Origin: Ignavibacteriales bacterium
GTDB lineage: Bacteria; Bacteroidota; Ignavibacteria; Ignavibacteriales; Ignavibacteriaceae
Assembly: GCA_016707585.1 (NCBI GenBank)
Contig: JADJHL010000011.1
Location: 62,001-126,000 of the forward strand
Direction of reading: 5' to 3'
Length of the DNA stretch: 64,000 nt
The position numbers were made by a program, and so were the translations under genes. How positions within the stretch are numbered: the stretch's first letter is position 1; every line of letters begins with the position of its first letter. Shown here one piece after another: positions 33,339-41,736 of the stretch. Below the pieces are notes generated by a model. The model was not told the DNA's origin, searched no databases, and worked only from the letters and a program-made list of their open reading frames with translations.

Positions 33339-33734
33339 ATGGATATACTAAACACTGTTAAATCTGCACTTGGTGGTGGAGACAAACAAGGCGATCTTCT
33401 TTCAAGTGTAATGGGATTGATCGGCGGACAGGGCGGATTAAATAATTTAATCAGCCAATTTGGAGCAAAAGGATTGGGCGATGTTGTTGGTTCCTGGGTT
33501 GGAACCGGAAAAAATCTTCCTGTTTCTCCGGATCAGCTTAAAGGCGTGTTGGGCGATGATACTGTAAAAAATATCGCATCAAAACTTGGTATGGATTCAA
33601 ACGCAGTTACATCACAACTTTCAAATCTACTTCCGGATGTTGTTGATAAATTAACTCCTGATGGAAAAGTTCCTGAAGGTGATTTGATGAGCAAAGGAAT
33701 GGATTTGCTTGGTGGATTGTTCGGTAAAAAGTAA
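33339..33734 (+). CDS. YidB-like (DUF937-type) protein
   Basis: 131 residues, cytosolic, Gly- and Leu-rich. The segment LSSVMGLIGGQGGLNNLISQFGAKGLGDVVGSWVGTGKNLPVSPDQLKGVLGDDTV matches the YidB family: a helical repeat region followed by the conserved SWVGTGxNxPVSPxQL block. FMDLLGGLF-like Gly/Leu ends are typical. The biochemical role is unknown; the family forms oligomers. It is monocistronic, with its own promoter and a strong terminator. Confidence 0.88.
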   Translation: MDILNTVKSALGGGDKQGDLLSSVMGLIGGQGGLNNLISQFGAKGLGDVVGSWVGTGKNLPVSPDQLKGVLGDDTVKNIASKLGMDSNAVTSQLSNLLPDVVDKLTPDGKVPEGDLMSKGMDLLGGLFGKK

Positions 33735-33758
33735 TCAATTCTAAAATATTAGATCATT

Positions 33759-33788
33759 AAGCCGTGATTAAATATCGCGGCTTTTTTA
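33759..33788 (+). terminator. Intrinsic terminator of the YidB-like gene
   Basis: AAGCCGTGAT and ATCGCGGCTT pair (one G-T) around 4 bases, followed by TTTTTTATT. Confidence 0.88.
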
Positions 33789-33946
33789 TTATAGTTTTAT
33801 TGTACCAATTCTTTTTTCAATAATTCCGATTAATCACACACTCTTAATTATTCCCAAAGCATAATTGACTTAAGGTTAGATTATCTGCAATATTACACAC
33901 GTAATTTTGATACAAACACATTTATAAATGACAAAGGATTTAGATC

Positions 33947-35257
33947 TTGACGAAAAAAGAAAATAACGACACTTCACAAAAACCAGACGTTCAATTCAAA
34001 TCATTAAATATTATTGAGCCGATTTTAAAAGCAGTAAATGAAGAAGGCTATACAATACCAACTCCCATACAAGTTCAATCAATACCAATTGTTTTGCTTG
34101 GCATAGATTTGCTTGGTTGTGCACAAACCGGAACAGGAAAAACTGCCGCGTTTGCAATTCCTATTTTGCAATTGTTAAGCGCAAATAAAACTTATCACAA
34201 AAAAAGAAAAGTACGCAGCTTAATTGTAACACCAACACGTGAATTAGCAATACAAATAGGCGAAAGTTTTAGTGCTTATGGAAGACACACCGGTTTAACA
34301 AACACTGTAATTTTTGGAGGAGTTAGTCAGGCTCCACAAGTAAACGCATTACACAATGGAGTTGATATAGTAATTGCCACACCGGGTCGTTTGTTGGATC
34401 TTATGAATCAGGGACATTTAAACATTCGTGATGTAGAAATTTTTGTTTTGGATGAAGCAGATAGAATGCTGGATATGGGTTTTATCCACGATGTAAAAAA
34501 AATATTAGCTGCGCTTCCTAAAAAAAGACAATCACTTTTCTTTTCTGCAACTATGCTGCCTGCAATTGTTAAACTTGCAAGCACAATCTTACACAATCCT
34601 TTAAAAGTTTCTGTAACACCGGAATCACTAACCGTAGATATCATAAACCAAAAACTTTACTTTGTTGATAAAGGAAATAAAAGCGCGCTGTTATTAGAAA
34701 TCTTAAAAGATAAAAACATTAAAACAGCATTAGTATTTACACGAACAAAACACGGTGCAAATAAAGTTGTTACGTTTTTGTTAAAACATAATATAACCGC
34801 GGAAGTTATACACAGTAACAAATCTCAAAATGCAAGACAGCGTGCATTATCAAACTTTAAAGCGCAATCAACACGTGTACTTGTAGCAACAGATATTGCA
34901 TCACGCGGAATAGATGTTGATGATTTACAATATGTTATTAATTATGAAATGTCTAACGTTGCTGAAACTTATGTTCATAGAATTGGAAGAACTGGAAGAG
35001 CCGGAGCCGAAGGTACAGCAATTTCATTTTGTGATGCTGAAGAAAAAGAGTACTTGCGTGATATAGAAAAATTAATTGCTAAAAAGATTTCTGTAGTTGA
35101 AGGTCATCCATTTCCATTGATTGATCACAATCCTGTTAAAGCGCCAAAACAACAACAGGGAAGAGGCGGTTCGGGACATAATAGACCAAGAAGATTTGGA
35201 AAAGATGCTAAGAAAAAATGGAGTGGTAAACCTAAAAATCGTAGCAAGAAAGCTTAA
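33947..35257 (+). CDS. DEAD-box RNA helicase, RhlE-like
   Basis: 436 residues. Q motif GYTIPTPIQVQSIP, AQTGTGKTAAF (Walker A), PTRELA, TPGR, VLDEADRMLDMGF, SAT, and the second domain with RVLVATDIASRGIDVDDL and YVHRIGRTGRAG are all present. The basic tail (QQQGRGGSGHNRPRRFGKDAKKKWSGK) resembles RhlE-type RNA-binding extensions. It works in RNA remodelling, ribosome maturation or cold adaptation. The start is a TTG at 33947 with AAAGGA nine bases upstream; no in-frame ATG lies near. Single-gene unit. Confidence 0.92.
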   Translation: MTKKENNDTSQKPDVQFKSLNIIEPILKAVNEEGYTIPTPIQVQSIPIVLLGIDLLGCAQTGTGKTAAFAIPILQLLSANKTYHKKRKVRSLIVTPTRELAIQIGESFSAYGRHTGLTNTVIFGGVSQAPQVNALHNGVDIVIATPGRLLDLMNQGHLNIRDVEIFVLDEADRMLDMGFIHDVKKILAALPKKRQSLFFSATMLPAIVKLASTILHNPLKVSVTPESLTVDIINQKLYFVDKGNKSALLLEILKDKNIKTALVFTRTKHGANKVVTFLLKHNITAEVIHSNKSQNARQRALSNFKAQSTRVLVATDIASRGIDVDDLQYVINYEMSNVAETYVHRIGRTGRAGAEGTAISFCDAEEKEYLRDIEKLIAKKISVVEGHPFPLIDHNPVKAPKQQQGRGGSGHNRPRRFGKDAKKKWSGKPKNRSKKA

Positions 35258-35262
35258 AAGAA

Positions 35263-35296
35263 AAAATCCTCTGCTAACAAATAGCAGAGGATTTTT
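35263..35296. terminator. Bidirectional terminator between convergent genes
   Basis: AAAATCCTCTGCTA and TAGCAGAGGATTTT form a 14-bp perfect stem with a 5-base loop. T-runs lie on both sides, between the helicase and the T9SS protein gene. Confidence 0.93.
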
Positions 35297-35308
35297 ATTA
35301 AATAGAAC

Positions 35309-36373
35309 TTATTTTATTAACAACATTTTTCTTGTTTGTGAAAAATTACCTGCTTCAATTTTATATAAATAAACACCGCTAGTAAAGTTGCTCGCATTAA
35401 AATCTACTTCATAAGAACCAGCAGGTTTAAACTCATTAATAAGAGTTGCAACTTCGTTGCCAAGTGCATCATAAATTTTTAATGATGTTTGTGCATCAAG
35501 CTGTGATTGCCAGCTAATCTTTGTTGATGGATTAAATGGATTTGGATAATTCTGTGCAAGAATAAAATTATCTACAACAGCATTGTTATTTACTTCAACA
35601 ATACTCGAGTAAGTAAAGCTTCCATCGTAATCAACTTGCTTTAATCTATAATAAGATAAACCCTGTAATGGTAAGCGATCACTAAAGGCATATTGTTTAG
35701 TTTCTGTTGTGCTGCCCGCTCCATTAACAAAATTAACAGTTTCCCACTCGTTAGAGGTTTTAACATTTGCTCGCTCAATATAGAAACCACTATTATTAAG
35801 TTCGGTTGCAGTTATCCATTTTAAACTTACAACATTGTTTGAAATAGATGCTGTGAAAGATGTTAATTCAACAGGAACAACATCCTGAACTGTTATAGGA
35901 AACTTTGCACCAAAATTCCATTTATCTAAATTAGAGTTAATACCATCACCATTAACACTGTTACCAGCACAATACAAGGTATCTGTGTAATCATTATTAA
36001 GAGCTGTAAAGTCGAATGTCCAGGATACAACCGTATCAACAAATGTTTGTGGAGAAGTATGTGTCAATTCTCCATTTAATTTTTGGACACCGGCACCGGA
36101 AACATTTAAATCACCTAAAAGTGCTGCAACATTAAATCCACCTTTTACTGCGGCACCGCCTGATAGTTTTATTGTGTATTGTGCGGTTTGCCCTCTAAGT
36201 AAAGTAGATGGACCTTCAATTCTTGCAAACACAGTTGCGGTTGGTGTGGGATTGTGACAAGTACAACCATTACCATTTTTTTGTGTAACACCAGTTATAC
36301 CCGTTGATCTTTCAACTCCCGCATAAACCAATATTGCCACAAAAACTAATATGAACAGTGAAGTTACTTTCAT
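35309..36373 (-). CDS. T9SS-secreted protein with choice-of-anchor V/Reeler-like domain
   Basis: 354 residues. Signal peptide (FVAILVYAG), then KNGNGCTCHNPTPTATVFARIEGPSTLLRGQTAQYTIKLSGG. This CTCHN plus all-beta domain is the choice-of-anchor V type, related to Reeler domains. An FnIII-like ELTSFTASISNNVVSLKWITATELNNSGFYIERA follows (about 190-230), and a type A sorting domain (NYPNPFNPSTKISW to end) closes the protein. CTCH is not a CxxCH haem site. It is surface-exposed, with unknown ligand. GGAGG stands about ten bases before the ATG. Confidence 0.85.
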   Translation of the reverse strand: MKVTSLFILVFVAILVYAGVERSTGITGVTQKNGNGCTCHNPTPTATVFARIEGPSTLLRGQTAQYTIKLSGGAAVKGGFNVAALLGDLNVSGAGVQKLNGELTHTSPQTFVDTVVSWTFDFTALNNDYTDTLYCAGNSVNGDGINSNLDKWNFGAKFPITVQDVVPVELTSFTASISNNVVSLKWITATELNNSGFYIERANVKTSNEWETVNFVNGAGSTTETKQYAFSDRLPLQGLSYYRLKQVDYDGSFTYSSIVEVNNNAVVDNFILAQNYPNPFNPSTKISWQSQLDAQTSLKIYDALGNEVATLINEFKPAGSYEVDFNASNFTSGVYLYKIEAGNFSQTRKMLLIK

Positions 36374-36695
36374 ACGCTAAGCCTCCTGATATTTAGTTAG
36401 TGATTATTAGATGAACCAGAATGAAATCTTTTAATAAATCCGTTCTTGATCAATTAAGTAACAAGCTAAAATCTACGACCAGAAAAATTTTATATATATT
36501 TTTTGTATTGATTGAAAAACAAAACAAGTTGGTAACAATACTTAGTGCAGGACGAATCGAATTAGTGACATCATAATAATAAAAAAAAATATTTGATAAA
36601 AATTTTTGTTAAATAAATTGATTTTGGCTTAAAATCATAAAAAACCCACAAATTTCTTTGTGGGTTCTGGAGGAGATGAGATTACTTTTTATACA
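36374..36695. other. 322-bp AT-rich intergenic region
   Basis: Between two minus-strand genes. It holds a weak leader motif (AGTTAG words at 36387-36400), a long AT-rich stretch and the terminator of the acidic-repeat gene (36643-36666). No reading frame of interest was seen. Confidence 0.5.
36643..36666 (-). terminator. Intrinsic terminator
   Basis: AACCCACAAA and TTTGTGGGTT pair around 4 bases. On the minus strand a run of T follows. The upstream side carries ATCTCCTCC, complementary to a Shine-Dalgarno sequence. Confidence 0.85.
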
Positions 36696-37709
36696 TTAAT
36701 CTTTGTTTATTTTTATCGTTCCATCAATTTCTTTATCAAAATGCTTTTTGTATAATTCTTTATACTTTTTGTGATGATCAATCTTTACATCATTATCGTT
36801 TACTTTTGTTCCGCTTTCATTCATTTCTAAGTTATAATCTTCTTCGGTGGAGTTTAAGTAACCATCTTTTACAAGTTCGGATTTAAGTTCTTCAAGAAAT
36901 GAATTTAGTTTTTTCATTTCACCTTTAAGATCGTGCATTTCGATCTTAAGGCCTTTCATATTTTTCTTTAACTCTTTCATGCTTTCGCGCAAATCACTCA
37001 TATCAAAATCAGAGCTATCAAACTTAAAATCAAAATGCTTAAATGATTCACCAAAATTTTTCATTCCTTCTTTAAACTTGTTCATATCAATATTAACATC
37101 TATTTCAAAGTCTGGTGGAATTGGTGGAACAGGCATGTCTTTAAGATTTTCTTCAAGATCTTTCATATTCTTTTCAAACTCTTCAGAATCAAAATATAGT
37201 TCGATCTTTTTATCTTTTAAATCTTTCAATTTTTCTTCAAGATTTTCCATGTTCTTTTCAAATTCATCCTCATCAAACTCAAGTTTAAAGTGGAAAAATT
37301 TATCGTTATCAAAATCATCTTTAAACTTTTCCATATCTTTTTCAAATTTATCCGCATCAAAATGGAATCGATGAACATTACCTGATAAATGATCATATTC
37401 TGAGTTAAGTTGACCCAGGTTTTCGTAAATCATTTTTTTGTGATTTTCTATTTCATTATCAGGAATGCGATTTCCATCTTTATAAAGTGCAGATATTTCG
37501 TTGTCATCAAAATCAACTCGCCAATCTGAACCACTATCTTTAAATGAAAATGATTTATCACCAGAAAAACTTATTTGATTATCATTTGTCTTTTGATCAT
37601 AACCTGAGGAACACCCAGACATTGAAAACAAAACAATTACCACAAACAAAGCAAAAAGAATTCCGAATACATTTACACGAAATTCACGATTTGTAAAATC
37701 AATTGTCAT
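36696..37709 (-). CDS. Acidic/lysine-rich repeat lipoprotein, unknown function
   Basis: 337 residues. One N-terminal hydrophobic segment ending VLFSMSGC predicts a lipoprotein; the start may be shorter. The centre is built from degenerate units of about 30 residues beginning with FxxDxFEKxMxxxxxxL: HFDADKFEKDMEKFKDDF, EFDEDEFEKNMENLEEKL, YFDSEEFEKNMKDLEENL, NIDMNKFKEGMKNFGESF and KFDSSDFDMSDLRESM. Each unit is a short strand plus an amphipathic helix, giving an extremely charged coiled rod. The later KKNMKGLKIEMHDLKGEMKKLNSFLEEL is a heptad coil. I know no function; scaffold or metal binding are only guesses. Confidence 0.7.
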   Translation of the reverse strand: MTIDFTNREFRVNVFGILFALFVVIVLFSMSGCSSGYDQKTNDNQISFSGDKSFSFKDSGSDWRVDFDDNEISALYKDGNRIPDNEIENHKKMIYENLGQLNSEYDHLSGNVHRFHFDADKFEKDMEKFKDDFDNDKFFHFKLEFDEDEFEKNMENLEEKLKDLKDKKIELYFDSEEFEKNMKDLEENLKDMPVPPIPPDFEIDVNIDMNKFKEGMKNFGESFKHFDFKFDSSDFDMSDLRESMKELKKNMKGLKIEMHDLKGEMKKLNSFLEELKSELVKDGYLNSTEEDYNLEMNESGTKVNDNDVKIDHHKKYKELYKKHFDKEIDGTIKINKD

Positions 37710-37735
37710 ATCAAACCTCTTTCTTAATTAGTTCT

Positions 37736-37747
37736 GATAGTTAAGAC
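37736..37747 (-). promoter_or_regulatory. Leader motif GTCTTAACTATC
   Basis: The minus-strand motif GTCTTAACTATC lies 27-38 bases before the ATG at 37709. It matches the motifs at 6341, 4982 and 7792 that precede other envelope genes. Confidence 0.4.
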
Positions 37748-37835
37748 ACCGTAATATCTAATTTTGTTTCCTGGTTTTAAGTTATAATTAAAGAATGGGA
37801 GAATTTGAGGATAAAGGGAACAAATCTTACTTAAG

Positions 37836-38261
37836 CTACTTTAGAAATCCATACTTTTTGATATGCTTGTATGCAAGATAACCAACAGCACCAACTTGTG
37901 CGGCACCAAGCACATATTTTATTGGATCAAATTTTGAATCTTCGTGGTATTTTCTTTCAAGCGGTGATAAAAAATGCGGAGAAAAATCCTGATTAGTTTT
38001 ATCTGATTTTGATATTAATAGTGCAGTTCTTAACCAAACAGTATTTGGATCACCATCAATTGAAATGCTTAGCTTTAAATTATTTAGTTCACGATGTATT
38101 TCAAATTCATCAAACTTGATTTGAAGTTCTGTAAGTGGATTTTTTTGAAGGTTAATTTTTAATGAATCTGGGAAGTTGATTTTATTTGAATCATTATTCT
38201 GGCAAAAAACAATTGATGTAAGAATTATTGAAAGAAAAAATATTGTAACTAGCTTTTTCAC
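37836..38261 (-). CDS. Exported protein of unknown function
   Basis: About 141 residues from a GTG at 38261 that begins a clear signal peptide (VKKLVTIFFLSIILTSIVFCQ). An in-frame TTG at 38297 would add 12 residues. The mature part is charged and ends FDPIKYVLGAAQVGAVGYLAYKHIKKYG, a possible membrane-associated helix with a Gly/Ala face. It has no recognised family. It follows the DUF6498 gene by a few bases and closes the transketolase operon, so co-transcription is likely. Confidence 0.55.
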   Translation of the reverse strand: MKKLVTIFFLSIILTSIVFCQNNDSNKINFPDSLKINLQKNPLTELQIKFDEFEIHRELNNLKLSISIDGDPNTVWLRTALLISKSDKTNQDFSPHFLSPLERKYHEDSKFDPIKYVLGAAQVGAVGYLAYKHIKKYGFLK

Positions 38262-38300
38262 GAGTTGAAAATACAGATTAGATAAAATAATGTCCAATCA

Positions 38301-38999
38301 TTAATCAGTAGCAACTTTCTTTGGCTTGATATGTTTTGAAAAATCAACTGAATGAGTAATTAAATCCACAACAGTTTTAATTGCAGTAAACACAATAATA
38401 ATTGTAAGATTTGTATCCGCCGATAGAAATGAGCCCGCAGCACCAATGAATCCGCCAAGAATTATGGTAAAGTGCATTGGAATAATTCTGGCATAAGGGG
38501 CAAACATTAAAGCTCCAAGATTCGGTAGTTCTGTGCTATCTTCATTTTTTGAGTTGATAAATTCAATTGTGTAGCTAATTAAAAAAGTTAATGCAGAAAT
38601 AAGCAAGTAGATTTTTCCGCTTCCATTAGATGTTGCATTTGAAAAATCCGAAAACACACCCAAAAACATTGCGTAGATTAAATGAAAAAATCCATAATGA
38701 AATAGAAAGAAAATGGCTGTAGAAATTTTTGCTGCTTTTGTATTTGGGACGGGTTTATTTCCTTGTTTAAATCCTTCGGTAGAAAATTCTTTAAGCGATA
38801 AAATTTTAATAAAATTAAAAATTCCAATTATTACGCTTTGAAACCAGTACATCCACAAAACTTCTCTTGCAGAAAGATTATCTACTGCTGCAAAAATTAT
38901 TACAAGCAGATTTGAAAACACAAGCGAAATAGTGGAGAGCTTTGTAAAATCAACTTCGTTCCAAAGCTCACCAAAACTTATTTTAGATTTTTTTTCCAT
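38301..38999 (-). CDS. DUF6498 family integral membrane protein
   Basis: 232 residues with six to seven hydrophobic helices. LSAREVLWMYWFQSVIIGIFNFIKI near residues 42-66 and FFLFHYGFFHLIYAMFLG near 97-114 are the conserved blocks of the DUF6498 group. YARIIPMHFTIILGGF and DLITHSVDFSKHIKPK near the end also fit. The inner-membrane function is unknown. It overlaps into the operon with only a few bases to its neighbours. Confidence 0.75.
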   Translation of the reverse strand: MEKKSKISFGELWNEVDFTKLSTISLVFSNLLVIIFAAVDNLSAREVLWMYWFQSVIIGIFNFIKILSLKEFSTEGFKQGNKPVPNTKAAKISTAIFFLFHYGFFHLIYAMFLGVFSDFSNATSNGSGKIYLLISALTFLISYTIEFINSKNEDSTELPNLGALMFAPYARIIPMHFTIILGGFIGAAGSFLSADTNLTIIIVFTAIKTVVDLITHSVDFSKHIKPKKVATD

Positions 39000-39005
39000 C
39001 CAGAA

Positions 39006-39416
39006 CTATTTATCCATTGCCCAATTTCTTAAAATATCTTTTTCTTCTTGCGATAACTTTGCGTCGCTGTGAACAACACGATACATCCATGGTGGCATAT
39101 GTTCTTCGCGAACTTCTTCCCAGATTTCATTTTTAACTTGTCCAAGCTTGTTTGTGTAGTTGCCCCATTCAGAAAAATTTAAATGCCCTCTTCCTTCATT
39201 AACATCTTTAACAGTAAGAAAAGATAATGGTGCAATTTCTGTGTACCACGCCCATTCTGTTTCATTTGAGTGACAATCATAGCAAGCTTTTTTTAATACG
39301 GTTTTTATATTTGCCGGTGCATCAATATCATAAACCACTAAAGGATTTGTTCTTTCTACCGGAATAAATTGAATTCCAATTAATACTAAAACAAGTAAAG
39401 CAATTAATTTTTTCAT
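39006..39416 (-). CDS. Haem-binding domain protein, single c-type motif
   Basis: 136 residues from the ATG at 39416, which has AAAGG seven bases upstream; a TTG two codons earlier is less likely. An N-terminal membrane anchor (MKKLIALLVLVLIGIQFIPV) leads to KTVLKKACYDCHSNETEWAWY with a CxxCH haem c site (Cys45, Cys48, His49) and EEHMPPWMY, a likely Met axial ligand region. This is the haem_bd (PF14376) family, periplasmic cytochromes found in Bacteroidota operons for electron transfer or sensing. Its neighbour is a small Cys-rich protein. Confidence 0.88.
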   Translation of the reverse strand: MKKLIALLVLVLIGIQFIPVERTNPLVVYDIDAPANIKTVLKKACYDCHSNETEWAWYTEIAPLSFLTVKDVNEGRGHLNFSEWGNYTNKLGQVKNEIWEEVREEHMPPWMYRVVHSDAKLSQEEKDILRNWAMDK

Positions 39417-39437
39417 ATACAACCTTTTATGATGTTA

Positions 39438-39590
39438 TTAAAACTTCTTTTTATCCTTAATAAATTTTTTTTCTCCCTCTTTCTTGCCATACTTTTCACG
39501 ATAAGCTTCTGCAATTTTACAATCTTTACAAAAACCACCACAACAATCTTTCCATTCTTTTTCTGTGAACTGTTTTTTTAGTTTGCTCAT
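39438..39590 (-). CDS. Small cysteine-rich protein (50 residues)
   Basis: A frame of 50 codons from ATG 39590 to TAA 39438. The core EWKDCCGGFCKDCKIAEAYR holds four Cys in a CC-x3-C-x2-C arrangement that could bind zinc or an Fe-S centre. The C-terminal half is Lys-rich (KYGKKEGEKKFIKDKKKF). It starts nine bases after the transketolase stop and ends 21 bases before the haem-binding gene, so it lies in that operon. The compact in-frame start and Cys pattern make it a likely real gene, of unknown function. Confidence 0.7.
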   Translation of the reverse strand: MSKLKKQFTEKEWKDCCGGFCKDCKIAEAYREKYGKKEGEKKFIKDKKKF

Positions 39591-39598
39591 AATTTGTT

Positions 39599-41617
39599 TT
39601 ATTGAAACTTAGCCAAAACATTTTTTGCAACTCTTAACAAATTATCAACAGTAAAGCCATATTTCTCAAACAAAACATTATCGGGTGCAGATGCTCCAAA
39701 AATTTCAATGCTTAATGATTCGCCTAACTCGCCAACATATTTGCTCCAGCCCAATCCAATTCCCATCTCAACAGAAATTTTTGCTTTAATATCTTTTGGA
39801 AAGATTGATTTTTTATATTCATCATCTTGCTGTTCAAAAACTTCCCAACTAGGAAAACTTATAACCCTAACATTTTTTCCTTCTGCTTCTAATTTTTCTG
39901 CAGCTTTTATAGATAAGGAAACCTCAGATCCAGTTGCGATTAAAAGTAAATCTGGGTTTTGTTTTGAATCTTTTAATATATAAGCGCCACGATTTAATCC
40001 TGCTGGTGAAGCATATTTATTTTGATCAATTACATCAACTTTCTGCCTTGTTAAGATTAATGCAACTGGTCCGCCTTTGTGGTTTATTGCAAACTTCCAC
40101 GCTTCAACGGTTTCATTAGCATCAGCAGGACGAATTACAATTAAGTTTGGTATTGCTCGCAGCGAAGCAATTTGTTCTATTGGCTGATGTGTTGGACCAT
40201 CTTCACCAAGTCCAATGCTATCATGAGTAAAAACATAAATTACTTTTTGTTTCATCAATGCAGCCAAACGAATTGCCGGGCGCATATAATCAGAAAAAAT
40301 TAAAAATGTTGCACCAAATGGAATTAATCCACCATAAACTGCCATTCCATTTAATACCGCACCCATTGCGTGTTCACGTATTCCAAAATGTATATTCTTT
40401 CCTTTTCTGTTTGCCAACGAAAAAGATGTTGAAGATTTTATATGTGTCATATTTGATTCATTTAAATCAGCAGAACCACCTATTAAAGCCGGAATATCTA
40501 TTGCCGCAGCATTAAGTACTTTGCCGGAAACAACTCGTGTAGATATTTTTTCATTATAATCTTCAAACTTTGGCAAATGATGCAACCAATCGTTATTGTA
40601 TTCTCTATTTATTAAAGAAACAAACAAAGCATAATCTTTAGGATATTTTTCTTTGTATTGATCTAAAGTTGCATTCCACAAATCTTCAGCTTCCTGTCCG
40701 CATTCACCTATTCCTTTAAAGTGAGAATATACTTCATCATGAACATAAAACGTTTTATCCTCTGGCAAACCAAAATTTCTTTTTGTCAATTTAACTTCTT
40801 CTTCACCGAGTGGGGCTCCATGTGCCGAGGATTTATCTTGCTTGTTTGGGCTTCCAAAACCAATATGAGATTTTGAAATTATTATTGTAGGTTTATCAGC
40901 AGAAGTTCTTGCTAAATTTATTGCACGCTCAACTTGATCTGAATCATTAACATCTAAAATTGTAAGCACCTGCCAACCATAAGCGTCAAATCTTCTTGCC
41001 ACATCATCAGAACAAGAAATTGAAGTAGAACCGTCTATTGTTATCTGATTATCATCATAAAAAAATACAAGCTTGCTTAACTTTAAGTGACCCGCAAGAG
41101 AAGCAGCTTCGTGAGAAATTCCTTCCATCAAATCACCATCACCACACATTCCCCAAATACCGTGATCAATAATTTTCAAATCATCTTTATTAAAAAGTGC
41201 GGCTAAATAATCACGGGCAATTGCCATTCCTATTGCAGTGGCAAATCCTTGTCCCAATGGTCCTGTTGTTGTTTCAACTCCTGGAGTATGATTAAATTCT
41301 GGATGACCAGGAGTTAAACTATTCCACTGTCTAAAGCTTTTTAAATCTTCTAATGAAATTTTATATCCGCATAAATGAAGTATAGAATAAAGCAGCATAC
41401 TTCCGTGGCCGCCAGATAAAACAAATCTATCTCTGTTAAGCCATTTGGGATTTGCTGGATTGTGTTTCATAGATTTATAATAAAGTGCATAAGCAATCGG
41501 AGCCATTCCCATCGGCATTCCGGGATGTCCGGAATTAGCTTTTTGTACAGCGTCCATTGAAAGTGTGCGAATTGTGTTTATAGATAGTTGTTCAATATCT
41601 ACTCTATTGTCAGTCAT
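39599..41617 (-). CDS. tkt: Transketolase
   Basis: 672 residues, full length. Transfers two-carbon units in the pentose phosphate pathway with thiamine diphosphate. ANSGHPGMPMGMAPIAYALY and GHGSMLLYSILHLCGY mark the N-terminus, WGMCGDGDLMEGISHEAASLAGHLKLSKLVFFYDDNQITIDG is the ThDP GDG-x-N motif, and HFGIREHAMGAVLNGMAVYGG plus FTHDSIGLGEDGPTHQPIEQIASLR are the C-terminal-half signature. The ATG at 41617 is preferred over a TTG at 41653. It heads an operon with the small Cys protein and the cytochrome gene. Confidence 0.95.
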   Translation of the reverse strand: MTDNRVDIEQLSINTIRTLSMDAVQKANSGHPGMPMGMAPIAYALYYKSMKHNPANPKWLNRDRFVLSGGHGSMLLYSILHLCGYKISLEDLKSFRQWNSLTPGHPEFNHTPGVETTTGPLGQGFATAIGMAIARDYLAALFNKDDLKIIDHGIWGMCGDGDLMEGISHEAASLAGHLKLSKLVFFYDDNQITIDGSTSISCSDDVARRFDAYGWQVLTILDVNDSDQVERAINLARTSADKPTIIISKSHIGFGSPNKQDKSSAHGAPLGEEEVKLTKRNFGLPEDKTFYVHDEVYSHFKGIGECGQEAEDLWNATLDQYKEKYPKDYALFVSLINREYNNDWLHHLPKFEDYNEKISTRVVSGKVLNAAAIDIPALIGGSADLNESNMTHIKSSTSFSLANRKGKNIHFGIREHAMGAVLNGMAVYGGLIPFGATFLIFSDYMRPAIRLAALMKQKVIYVFTHDSIGLGEDGPTHQPIEQIASLRAIPNLIVIRPADANETVEAWKFAINHKGGPVALILTRQKVDVIDQNKYASPAGLNRGAYILKDSKQNPDLLLIATGSEVSLSIKAAEKLEAEGKNVRVISFPSWEVFEQQDDEYKKSIFPKDIKAKISVEMGIGLGWSKYVGELGESLSIEIFGASAPDNVLFEKYGFTVDNLLRVAKNVLAKFQ

Positions 41618-41736
41618 TAGGTTTCCGTCTATAATTAAAATTGGGTTGTGCAAGATAAATAAAAGATTTTTAAAACTGGTTTATGGATTTGTTAAAATTA
41701 AAAACACATCATTGGTTCTTTAGTTGTTAAACAAGG

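Noticed and set aside
36259..36279. Haem c site in the choice-of-anchor V protein
   Set aside because: The motif is CTCH (CxCH), not CxxCH.
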